From Lophium mytilinum (lineage: Eukaryota; Ascomycota; Dothideomycetes; Mytilinidiales; Mytilinidiaceae), in the NCBI GenBank assembly GCA_010093605.1, contig MU004189.1, positions 1,061,834 to 1,125,833 of the forward strand: a DNA stretch of 64,000 nucleotides. The letters run 5' to 3'. Numbering within the stretch: the first letter of the stretch is position 1; every line of letters begins with the position of its first letter. The translations under genes and the position numbers were made by a program. Below the pieces are notes generated by a model. The model saw only the letters and a list, made by a program, of their open reading frames with translations. It ran no database searches and was not told the DNA's origin. Positions 45,324 to 55,036 of this stretch are shown here, piece after piece.

Positions 45324-47009
45324 TGATGTACCTAAGTTTCAGTTAGCAACTGCATAGCTATGACACTGATTTGACCTACGTCAAGTACACCAAAGAGTCT
45401 CAGCCCATATCTTTTAAGCCAGTCTAGGCTCTGACTACCCTGCATGGCACCTTATTGCATGAGCATCATGACTTTTTTCTAGCTTCTCAGTATCCCTCTA
45501 GCCTTCCTACTTTATGAAGTCTAAAATCGTAGTATTTCCTGCCATTATACAGCTGGAACCTCGATGTACATCCTGGGACCTTTAACGACATTTGTCCCTT
45601 CCAGGTGCGCCAGGACAACCTCTTGTCCTCAAACCGTTCTCAGAGTGGAGGACAACTTGATCGGACGCCCGGGTTGGCTTTGGGCAGCATTCGATGACCA
45701 TTGTGAATGAATATCTTGGACAGTAACAACCTGGACCGGAGTAGCTCGTTTTCGTTAAAGCAGAGCGGCTGACAAAGTCTATGAGGTGGTCGCCGTCTGG
45801 CTTGGGCAATACAATGTGCGATGAAGTGGCCTGATTTTCGAGAACTATACGCAATTGCATGCGCAATTGGGGTCTGTCGGGAACGCAGTTTTAGGGACGG
45901 GGCGGTGAGCAACGGAGACAATGCTAGCCTTGTGGACTACTATCTTCGTGCCCTTGTGTCTCTCTTGATTAAAACATCACGCTAAAGTGATAAGGCTGAG
46001 CATTCAGGCAGGCGGCCTATTCGAGGATATCAAGCGGTGAGCCACAGGAACGTTGACATTCTGTCAAGTCATCTTGATATGGCGGATACAAGCTGCAAGG
46101 CTGAAAATTCGACCAATCATATCTTTGCGTAGCAACAGGTCCTTCCTACCAGGGTAAGCGCCAACGCAATCCCAGAAGATGGTAGAGCGGGTGGCTCAAT
46201 ATTGCCGACCGCCCGTGCATCAGTGAGCGCTTGATTGGATGCCTTCTTCGAGGACACCGATGATCCAGCCATTCGTCCTCTCCAACCCGTCGCAACACTT
46301 CGCATGACTGCCATAGAGGTGCAGCGCTGAGAGCTTGGTTCGTTGAAGCATATAGAGCAGCGTAATGACGGCAACGAAATCAACGATCGTAGGAAGCGCG
46401 GCCTCGATTGTGTTCGCCGTTGACGCGCTGGAAGCAGAGCCGGAGAGTAGGAAGCCGGAGCTTGATGAGATTCTTGGCACATAGCGGCATAGGCCCAATC
46501 ATGGCCAAAAAGAGCCAGGTCAGCAACAAACCTCAACCAGGACATCCTTGATTCTGAGCGGCGTTTTGCCCCATTGACCTTCTGACGCATTGAGTTCGAA
46601 AGTCCACAGCTCCATTCCAATAGCTGGCCCGCATTCGCTGCACCATGGACTGGGGTGGGCAAGTCCCGGTGCAGCCGGAGAACGCCTGCTAATTGGCGTA
46701 CGGCCATATTGAATTGGCCACGATCCGTGCCGGAGTGCATCGCCAGACCGGGCCTGTCCCATTTGGTCCTCGCGGGGGAAATCAGCAGCGGGTTTCAAGG
46801 CGTTGAAACGACATCAGCAGAGCGCTTGGCTGAGAGGGCTGCCACATCATCCCGTTCTACGCGTGAGCCTGTAGGTAGGAGGCCCATGTTTGCAAACTTA
46901 TGGAACTTGGGAACTGTAATTGGCGCAAAAGTGCGTCGGACAACCGCCTCGCCGACTAAATAGCTACACAAAAGCAGGCTTGAGTTGCGAACCGTGTTGT
47001 CGTTGGGAG
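45324..47009. other. Spacer before RW-box gene 9, no firm gene
   Basis: About 1.7 kb. A 207-codon minus-strand frame (46117-46740) overlaps two other open frames and has no recognisable feature; a minus-strand frame at 45582-45866 likewise. Neither is supported. Confidence 0.4.
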
Positions 47010-47015
47010 TATAAG
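47010..47015 (+). promoter_or_regulatory. TATA box, RW-box gene 9
   Basis: TATAAG in GGAGTATAAGAGGGA, 170 nt before the ATG; nearly the same context (AAGTATAAGAGGCA) precedes gene 11. Confidence 0.6.
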
Positions 47016-47179
47016 AGGGAACGATTTCCCATCAGGAGTGACGGCGTCTTTCATCCTTTCCCACCACATCGATCTTCTCCGGGATTGTCCATCCGAACTC
47101 GACTTTAGACACGCTTTTCTTTCGAAAGATCTCTCGGTTTCATCGATCGATCTCTCGGTCTCATCAATCGATCCTGACT

Positions 47180-47448
47180 ATGACACAACCACAGAGCACC
47201 ACCGAGACAGCTCGCCCCGGTGATACCGCACCGATCGGCAACGGCCCTCCAACGAAATCGGAGGTAGGTGTACATGTCCACACTCTTTGCCTCCTGAGTG
47301 ACTGAGTTCTTTATAGCCAAATGTTTCCTCGGATGACGTGAAGGGCTATTCCATGGCCCGATGGCTGGACGAGAAGCCAAAAGACGAGGCATGGAGCACT
47401 GAGGGCTTGTTCAGTCGGACTGATGAGCGGCCGGTGGATGATTTTTGA
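47180..47448 (+). CDS. RW-box microprotein 9
   Basis: Spliced model join(47180..47263,47317..47448), 71 aa, the shortest member. Exon 1 has 28 codons, as in genes 10 and 11. The intron is 53 nt with GTAGGT donor, GTGACTGAG branch and TTATAG acceptor, phase 0. Exon 2 is 132 nt, as in genes 3 and 4. The box YSMARWLDEKPKDEAWSTEG is at residues 39-58 and leads into LFSRTDERPVDDF, combining the TEG of genes 10-11 with the SRTD of gene 2. No signal peptide. Confidence 0.8.
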
Positions 47449-48318
47449 GCCCAGCCGGAGAAGGCGTAGCCAGGAATGAAGGCCTCCATGTTGCGCAAGC
47501 GAATTAGTGTTTTCAAGTGTGGTAGCCTGTGAGCCCATGATGTAGCTCTGGAATGATGGAGTGTAGTCTGCGTTGAAACAGTATGAAGTATTGGAAGGAA
47601 GATGACGGTCAAAAAGGATTAAAACTCAGAAGACGGAAAGGATTCAATTTAAAAGACATAATGGATGAAAACCTGCCTGTATGAATACCATGCCTCCAAC
47701 GATGCTTTACCATCCTCCTCCGCCTCCTCCACATGTTCGCGGCCTTCCTTACTTCCTAATACCGCCGCTGGCCCTTCCAATCCCTTCATTGAAAGTCTGG
47801 ATTGGTGTGTGTAGACGAGGGTATCGGAGCGAATAGCCATGGGAACAACTCCTCCTCCTCCACGTCCTGTTCCTCCACCCCCTATCTTCACCGTTAACCG
47901 CAGTTCTAGTAATAACCTCTTCCAATCAGACACTTCTATAACCCCAAAGAGAATATATGGTCAAGCGGGCTTGCAGCGATAACGATCTTATACCTCCATG
48001 GTACTCTAGGGAGACGGATCCAGACGGCGATAGGTATAGGAGAGTCCTCGTATGTAAAGGTAGTACGTATGTGCCATTTCAAGGTGCATTTGCAACCAAC
48101 TTGGCGATCTCCATGTGGCTCCGTGCAAGATTTGTTAGTGGATGCAAGGCGTACGCGACGTGCCTGCCACCGAGAAAGGCCCACTATGCCTTGAAAACCA
48201 CATCAGCAGGCCCTAGGCATGTCAGATGGCCCGACATCGAGCTACCAGGATCGGCTCCCCAGTTGGCGGCAAGGCCTGGGTCTACGGGGGCGGAGGAATA
48301 GAAAAACAGAAACTCCAC
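47449..48318. other. Spacer between RW-box gene 9 and a decayed copy
   Basis: No gene supported. A frame at 47957-48301 is open but shows no recognisable feature. Confidence 0.4.
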
Positions 48319-48384
48319 GCGTAGCATGGGCTGAGAAGCCACGCTTTGAAAGAAGATGAAACATGGAGTACCCGAGACGTCTGA
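48319..48384 (+). pseudogene. Decayed RW-box exon, second copy
   Basis: TGGGCTGAGAAGCCA reads W-A-E-K-P, like WLDEKP of gene 9; after a frame change GAAGATGAAACATGGAGTAC reads EDETWST followed by RDV and a stop at 48382-48384. The Arg before the first Trp and the reading frame are lost. Lies 0.9 kb after gene 9 and most resembles it. Confidence 0.65.
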
Positions 48385-50149
48385 GTCATAGACAAACCGA
48401 GTGGAATAGCGTATCATCGTACACCGCAAGGAGGCTATTCACAAAGAGCCGAAGCCCTTCTCCAGCTGAAGATACCCGACATTTCCGCGGTTCGAGTCTG
48501 AGCCGATTGGTAGAAGAAGGCAAGGTTGCTAGGCATGAATATAAGACGGCAGCGGTGAAGAGTTAGTGGAGATGATTTTCACCGAGCGAGCTGCAGAGCT
48601 GGGTGTTCGATGCAATCAACGTGTGACAGACATGAGCGGTAAAAAGGTATACTTGCAGCAAGAGAGTAAGGGGAGTCGTTTCGACCGTGAAGAGACGGAA
48701 ATTGGAATAGTAAATCCTAAGGGGCATCATTTGTGAGCCGAAATTGGCTGCATGCATGATAACAGGGCGGATAGGAGAGGTTTCAATAACCTATTCCGGA
48801 AACCCTTGCTGGTTGCCGCTAGCTGGCCCGCATGCAGGGACTACGAACGTTCCGAAAGGCTGAAGAAGGCGTCCTGTAAGGAGTGTGGGGCTGAATAATG
48901 ACAGATGAAGTGCTCTGTCCGGTGAGGAAAGCGAACCAGTTGAGCGCCGCGGAGGGCATTCCAGTGCGTGTGCCTAGAAGGCCTCTGGAGAATGATTTGG
49001 GCGAAGCGAAGAACGAGCCCAATTGCGCGCCGCGGAGGGCGCGCCTGCACTCGAATCGTTTACATACTTTTCGAATAGTGGTATGATTACACTCCGACCT
49101 GGCCGAGGGGCCGATCCCCTTACGCCACCCGTTGTGCTTCGGAATATTGAAGCGGGGGCGCCCGGTTTCTACCCGCTGCGCCTCTTCCCACCGCCCACAT
49201 GGCGGTGGGGAAGCTAGCTCATCCAGGTCCATACCGCCGCGTAATTTCGGCCTGACGAAGGTGTGCAGTATGTGAGTTTCGTCTCGGAAAAGTCAGGCTG
49301 TTGTAAATTGGTATGTAGCCTCACTGAAGACCAATGAGGTGCTGAAAGGGGTTGAAATGTGCCACCCGCTGCAGGTGCCGCCCAGGATGGCATCGTGGAC
49401 TTGGAGTGAATGAAATCTCGAAGGCGTTTGTGGTTATTCAGAGAGACATGCATAGAGCTAGAGCGGCGTTTAACGGAATCGATAGGGTTCTCTCCCGCTG
49501 GATCCGTAGCGCGCTATAACGACTACGTTTGTACCAGCCGCTGCGGGCTCCGCCTTGAACATTGCTGGACGCGGGAAACGAGGCGTTAGACGGACAAATT
49601 CCTCAGGATATCGGGCCTATACTCATGTCCGCACGACCGGGTTGCTTCTTGCAAGTCGCTTAAGTTTACAATCAGAACCGACACAAGCTGAAGCTCGGCA
49701 GAGATCATACGTGAATTCTGGCCATCGCCCTGCCCATCTTCCTGCGCCTTGGACTTGTGGAGGCACAAACCGGAAGGTCATAGCTCCATTCTGACTGTGG
49801 GCCTACGCTCATCGTATAGGAAACAAGAGTTCTCCAAGATGTCTCCATGATAGCAGAAAGCTTCCACCAAGCTCTATTAGCTAATTCGTTGAGTATCTTT
49901 CAGATTGCGCAGAAGAGCTGTCCGGTGGTGATCAGGCGACCCGCCACGCGATGTTGAGCTGGAGAGGACCCAGCGTAGAGATACATGCAGCAACCCTGGC
50001 AGGCTCGTATAAATCAGTTGGTGCACAGATACGTTAGACGCCCCGGGTCCAGATCTGTGGCCGTGATGTGACGCACATTTTCGGAGCGCCGTCAAGTCGG
50101 ATGTACTAGGCGTTGCTGCCAAGCACCAATCCAATGTGCACAGGGGTAG
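48385..50149. other. Spacer before RW-box gene 10, no gene seen
   Basis: Short overlapping frames on both strands only. GCGCCGCGGAGGGC recurs at about 48943 and 49029. Confidence 0.4.
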
Positions 50150-50155
50150 TATAAG
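50150..50155 (+). promoter_or_regulatory. TATA box, RW-box gene 10
   Basis: TATAAG in GTAGTATAAGGTGC, 137 nt before the ATG. Confidence 0.6.
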
Positions 50156-50286
50156 GTGCATGATATCCCCTCCATATTTGAGGTTTCTTCTTCAGCGCCT
50201 TGCAACAAGCAACCTTCAATTTCCACCTTCATCTCTTTAAATCTGGACTTTTTTCTCCACCGCGATTTCTACCCTTGCCGATTCCC

Positions 50287-50588
50287 ATGGCCGAAAAGAA
50301 GCACACTGAAGAAACGGTCGGTACCGTGAAAGCTGCGGCGCGCAGCTCTTCGTCCCAACCGCAAAAAGCGGTTAGTCTTTCCTTCACCATCCTAAAGTTT
50401 TCCCTAACGTAGTGTTTCAACAACAGAATGGCTCGACCAAGAGCCCGCAGCACTACAGCATGACTCGATGGCTGGAAGGAAATTCAAAGGTTGAACCTTG
50501 GAGCACCGAGGGATGGGGTAGCCTGGTCGAGGGACATAAAGCAGCGGCAAATGTGAGCCTAGTTGTGGAAGATGGGTCCTCAAAGTGA
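50287..50588 (+). CDS. RW-box microprotein 10
   Basis: Spliced model join(50287..50370,50427..50588), 81 aa. Exon 1 has 28 codons (MAEKKHTEETVGTVKAAA), closely related to gene 11 (MAQQKRTEEAV). The intron is 56 nt with GTTAGT donor, CCCTAAC branch and AACAG acceptor, phase 0. Exon 2 is 162 nt. The box YSMTRWLEGNSKVEPWSTEG is at residues 38-57, then WGSLVEGHKAAA and the end EDGSSK. GNSKVE replaces the usual ExPKEE, so one of the two acidic positions is lost. No signal peptide. Confidence 0.8.
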
Positions 50589-52249
50589 CCAAGTCTGCCG
50601 TTTTGGGTCACGGTTTCGGTTTTGTCCGTGAAGGCAGGAATTTTACGCCTTGTAAATGGAGAGGGGGTTTCTTTTCAACTGGAAGGCCGTCGAGGAGAAT
50701 TGAGTTTTCGCAGGATTTGAAGTTCCGTAATGGAGAGAATATAGCAAGAAAGGTGAAGAATGAAGGCGCGTATGCCTCAATCACCGTGACGCTAATTGAG
50801 GCGACGTCATGCATCCCAGCATCTCAGGCTACAAATAGCGTTGCCTTTGCATCCTCTTGCGGAAGGCGTATTGCCAATCCGTGAGATTGGGTAGTAAAAT
50901 GTCGCATAGCGGAGTTAGACGGCAGCAGAGCGACGATCGATACAGTCTCGGATAGCTTGACTTGTCCTTCTCTGGCATGCCGCCCAAGAGGCGTGTAGGA
51001 TATCCCCGAAAAAGGCTCAAGCGGTCCCTGAGTAGTGGGTGAGTGGCAGGGCCGCCCCCCAAACTACGTTTGCGATGATACGACCTCTGAGATCGATGGC
51101 CTCGAATGAGGCCAAAAAAGCCAGAAGGCAACCGCGGTCATGCAAGTGGCAAGACAGGAGGACAACGGAGTCGTTGCGCAGCCGGTCGAGCCACTCAGAC
51201 CTTTCCCCCACGTCATTCAGTGTGATGCACACAGAAGCGTGCATGAGGAAGTGGTCATGTGACTGGATACGAGACGAGTACAGTCTAGTATTGGACAGCC
51301 TTGCAGGAGTCCCAAAGGTTCGGGACGACGGACGGGCGGTGCGACCCTCCCTTTCGCTGGCTCCACGAGGAGCCCGCATGGTCGGTTAGTCATGTGACTG
51401 ATTAGGGGGTGAGTGAAGCCCCGTATTGGACAGCTTTGCAGCAATCCCAATGGCTCGGAACGCCGGACGGGGGTAGAATCCCGCAGTTTTGCTCGCTCGC
51501 CGGCCTCAAAACCTGCCACCCATGTGTCGCGGCTGTGGTCTCTTTCTTGTGGGTCCCTTTCTTACAGACATGTGTTAGCGCAATGGCGGAGATAGATTAC
51601 GAAGTAATCAGGCGCTCAGTAACTCACTCAGGTAGCCCCCCTCACCATTGCGGGACACAAGTAACCGATAGAAGCCAATGAAATTATGCCTAGGGTTCAC
51701 TGGCTCATGCGGTCGACTTATGTGTTCCGGACTTTGGGACACATAGTAGTTGGTCATACCATTTTACTGACGTTCAATGTTGGCGTCCCGAAACCTGGCA
51801 GCCTTAGAGCGTGCGGCACCATGAACGGTGAGCGGTCCACTGTCAAGAGTTAGGAACACGCTACGCGAATGGCTCGAGTGACCAATTTAAAAGAGCTGCA
51901 GGTTGGTGTATGTTTGCCTTAATGTCGTTTTCATGAGAACCATTGCACTGGGGTTTCATGGGTTGCTCAGGTTGCAGAAAAGCGGCATCCTAGCGGGCAC
52001 CCGCTGCCGCAGCTGGAGGACTCCGTGGGGTCTGACATGGGTCGCCGGATCGCCCTCGAAACCCTAGGCAGTCAATTGTGCCGCCACATCTGATCGAGCG
52101 TGCACTCACGAAGCGCCACGCATCAACCCCGGCTGATGGCGTGTCTACAATTGGCGTACATGGACGCTGAGAACGGTAAGAGTCTTGAATCGATAGGCCC
52201 GCTTGACACAGCCAGCCGGTTGACGGCGGCAGATTCCTCGGGGCGAAAG
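50589..52249. other. Spacer between RW-box genes 10 and 11
   Basis: No gene supported. Contains a direct repeat with period 135 (about 51254-51510). Confidence 0.45.
51254..51510. repeat. 135-bp tandem duplication, diverged
   Basis: GTCATGTGACTG begins at 51254 and 51389; both units continue with GTATTGGACAGC, TTGCAG, ATCCCA/GTCCCA and CGGACGGG. Each unit holds the palindromic GTCATGTGAC site. Confidence 0.85.
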
Positions 52250-52255
52250 TATAAG
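52250..52255 (+). promoter_or_regulatory. TATA box, RW-box gene 11
   Basis: TATAAG in AAGTATAAGAGGCA, 149 nt before the ATG. Confidence 0.6.
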
Positions 52256-52398
52256 AGGCAAGTTTGTCGTCCGTCTTTGGTTCCCAAACTCAGTTCCGTT
52301 GCATCAAGCGTTACCATCAGCCTTCCCTGATCATACTTCGATTCTGCACACGCAAATCTTCATCTTAGATACCAACCTGGTCATTCCTAGCCCCAGTC

Positions 52399-52700
52399 AT
52401 GGCACAACAAAAGCGCACTGAAGAGGCCGTCAGGCTTCCAGGAGCCGCAGAAGTCAGGCATTCTCTCGAGGGACAACCGCTAGTTTGTGGGCCTACCATT
52501 TTAATGAATCTTGCACTGACATGGCGTGACAACAGCAGCATAGCTTGACCAGATGTCCGGAAGAATACTGCCTGGCTCGATGGTTGCAAGAAACACCAAA
52601 GGAAGAGCCATGGAACACGGAAGGGTGGGGGAGCTTGCTAGATGAGCACGAGGCGGGGCGAGCTTCGGCCGCAGCTACCGAGGATCAGTCGTCCAAGTGA
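52399..52700 (+). CDS. RW-box microprotein 11
   Basis: Spliced model join(52399..52482,52539..52700), 81 aa. Exon 1 has 28 codons. The intron is 56 nt with GTTTGT donor and CACTGAC branch; the acceptor is a CAGCAG tandem, and using the second CAG gives exon lengths (84 + 162 nt) identical to gene 10. The box YCLARWLQETPKEEPWNTEG is at residues 38-57, then WGSLLDEHEAG and the end TEDQSSK, so genes 10 and 11 are sisters from a recent tandem duplication 2.1 kb apart. Last member seen. No signal peptide, no membrane segment. Confidence 0.8.
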
Positions 52701-53337
52701 TGGAGCCGCTTAGCTACTGTTTTTCTTCTTTTGTGATGGACCGCGAAGGCATGAATATGATTATTGACAGATAGGAACTAAATTAAGGGCTCATTTAGGG
52801 GCGAAAAAGCGACAATGAAATTGGCTTAACATAGAGGTTCCTTACGTCGAGAGAAGATAGCAAAAAACTTGAAGAACAAAGCACGTTCGAGTACTACATC
52901 GCCAATTGTGACGCTAGGGGTCGATGCACCGCTCACCTCAGCAGCTGCCGCCTCTTATCCCTGACCGTCCATCAGGTTCGGCTCCCTTGGTGGAGAGATA
53001 AATATCGCCGCCGCTAGATTCTCCGTCGCGCTCGTGGCTTGTCTCCCGAAAGCTTCAAATAGGAAGCGAGGCGGGGCAAGAAGGGACGTGCTATGCATAC
53101 ATTGTGATATGGATTGCATTCAAGTTAATAAGACGTATAGTTTCGTGGCAAGGCTTCTTAATGGAAGTAAGGGAGTGGAGGATTGTCTGATCTCGGTGTT
53201 GACGAAACACCCGCCTGCACACCTCTCCAGCTTACGTAAAAGGTGACGCACAGGCCAGCATAGCTCGAGCTCCGCATCGTGCCCAGCCATCAAATAGGTA
53301 ATAACAACGACGACATCAGCGATCATCAGCGTGCGGC
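52701..53337. other. Intergenic, no gene seen
   Basis: Short frames only. Confidence 0.4.
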
Positions 53338-53700
53338 GTGTGGACATGTACCCCGTCTATACAACTATCCTCTAGATGTGGTGCACTTCTTCGGCAACGC
53401 TACAGGTATACCGGGATCGTTATTGTCATCGCCGTCGTCATCTTCTGCGTGGTATCGTGGTTTGCCCCGCGAAAGGGCGAAACTCATCAGTATACAGGTC
53501 CAACCGTCGAAATCAGAACCTTTCTTTATGTAAGAAGAGCTAGAGCAGAAATTTCCAAACTCTTAGGCTTGCCTCCCCTTAATATCGAGGGCGACACCAC
53601 GCGCGCACCTCGACTGCCCCCTCGAATCAGTACCTCAACCACACATACCTTTCTACCTCAGGCATGCCCTGAGGACGCTCTCCGAACCACGGGCTATTGA
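53338..53700 (+). CDS. Hypothetical single-pass membrane protein
   Basis: A 120-codon frame with one strong hydrophobic segment (YTGIVIVIAVVIFCVVSWF, residues about 24-42) flanked by Arg on the N-side and by PRKGE on the C-side, then a Pro/Thr-rich tail. An AG at 53404-53405 before GTATACCGG could be an acceptor, so the true start may lie in another exon. Not recognised; could be chance, but the clean helix argues for a gene. Confidence 0.4.
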   Translation: MWTCTPSIQLSSRCGALLRQRYRYTGIVIVIAVVIFCVVSWFAPRKGETHQYTGPTVEIRTFLYVRRARAEISKLLGLPPLNIEGDTTRAPRLPPRISTSTTHTFLPQACPEDALRTTGY

Positions 53701-55036
53701 CGACGGTACTCTCGATGACGTCACCCGACTCCTGTTGAGCGGATTCGAAATTACCGATCGAAAATTACCGATCGAAGACTTCTGCCCGTCTCACAAGAGA
53801 AGCCTTTGGGGCAACAAGCGGGTGCGGTATCAACTTTATACACCACCAGATTGGGGCGCGAAGAAGCATAACTATACAATGTCTTGCTGGGCTAAAGGTC
53901 ACTGGAAAAGGTGATGTTAGTGACGGGAAGACCATAGTAAGATGATGCTCGGTGACTGCTTTCGGGAGATGCCTCTCCCGAACACGCGGCGTGGTCAAAA
54001 TCACCCAGCGTCTATTGTTCTGAATTTACCCGAATAGATCCGATGCTTTTACTCACAATAACGCACAGAAAGGCCCCCCGCTATGTTCCAACTGCGTCTA
54101 GACACCTAGCGTAGTCACAACGACCCAGCGTCTACGATTTCAAGGCTCACGCGGTTAGATCCGATGCTTTTACTCACAATAACGCACAGAAAGGGCCCCC
54201 TCCATATTGTCACCGCGTCTGAATACCCGGCGTAGTTATATCCACCCCGCGTCTATCATTTTGAAGTCTACACGGTTAGATCCGATGTTTTTACTCAACA
54301 ATGTCCCAGAAAGGCACCCCCTCCCACTTCTATCCACCTAGACCTCATATAGATACTCGCCAACCACCTCAATTACGATGGAAAGGGTCCTAATGTACAG
54401 ATGTGAATCCAAAACAGTCTCTCAATGTGAACGAGTATCATGATTTACTACACTGGTAGTCTATAGCTACAAGGCTGCCCCCTCGTTGATCAGGTCACGC
54501 ACGTTGAAAGCACGTGATTTGTTTTCCTAGTTGCATCGCTTGATATTGCTTCAGGCTTAGGAAACAAATCAAGCACCATGCAAACGCAGTTGATTTCCAT
54601 GCCTCTGTAGCTCCGAGTCAAACTTTGATGGTGGTTGGTATCGATGTGATGTGGTTGAAAGATGCTCATGACCGGATGGTCCTAGCTCAGGGCCGACGTC
54701 AGCGGGAAGCGAAGGAAGCTTGATCCAAGTCCAAGCACATGTCAGACGCGACTTATCCCACCAATCCCGCCAATTGCACCACCATCCTCAACACCTACTC
54801 TCCAACTATCGTCACTCTTTCCGATAGCTTCCAGGTTTACCCTCCTCCCTTCTCCCACGATATCTCCGCCTCTCGCCACAATTCCCCGCCACGCCCACCT
54901 CCTCACACTCCTCCGCGACAGTCTCCGCACCCCTTCCCTCGACCCCAAAACACGCGCCGCCGTCCAGCAACTCCTACCAGAGTCCGCCCGCTGGCTGCTG
55001 AGCACCAAGGACACGGGCGACCCGCCCCCTGCGAGT
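53701..55036. other. Intergenic with 121-bp tandem repeats; unresolved 5' end of lipase gene
   Basis: Apart from the tandem repeats at 53984-54325, a frame continuous with the DDHD gene is open from 54686 to 55036 without an ATG. It reads ATIPRHAHLLTLLRDSLRTP and LDPKTRAAVQQLLPESARWL, which looks coding. An ATG at 54739 lies in a different frame. The lipase may have an N-terminal extension whose first exon is not resolved. Confidence 0.5.
53984..54325. repeat. 121-bp tandem repeat, three diverged copies
   Basis: AGATCCGATG occurs at 54036, 54157 and 54278. Each unit also holds CGTCTA, TTTACTCA and CAGAAAGG followed by a C-rich run. Confidence 0.9.

Noticed and set aside
45582-45866. Minus-strand frame with PKPDGDHLIDFVSRSALTKT
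   Set aside because: Looks slightly protein-like and may be another captured gene piece, but I cannot name a family, so it is not listed.
46117-46740. 207-codon minus-strand frame
   Set aside because: Overlaps two other open frames, no domain or helix pattern; likely chance in G+C-rich DNA.
49023-49217. Possible tRNA or small RNA near 49080-49150
   Set aside because: No cloverleaf with conserved A- and B-box sequences could be formed.
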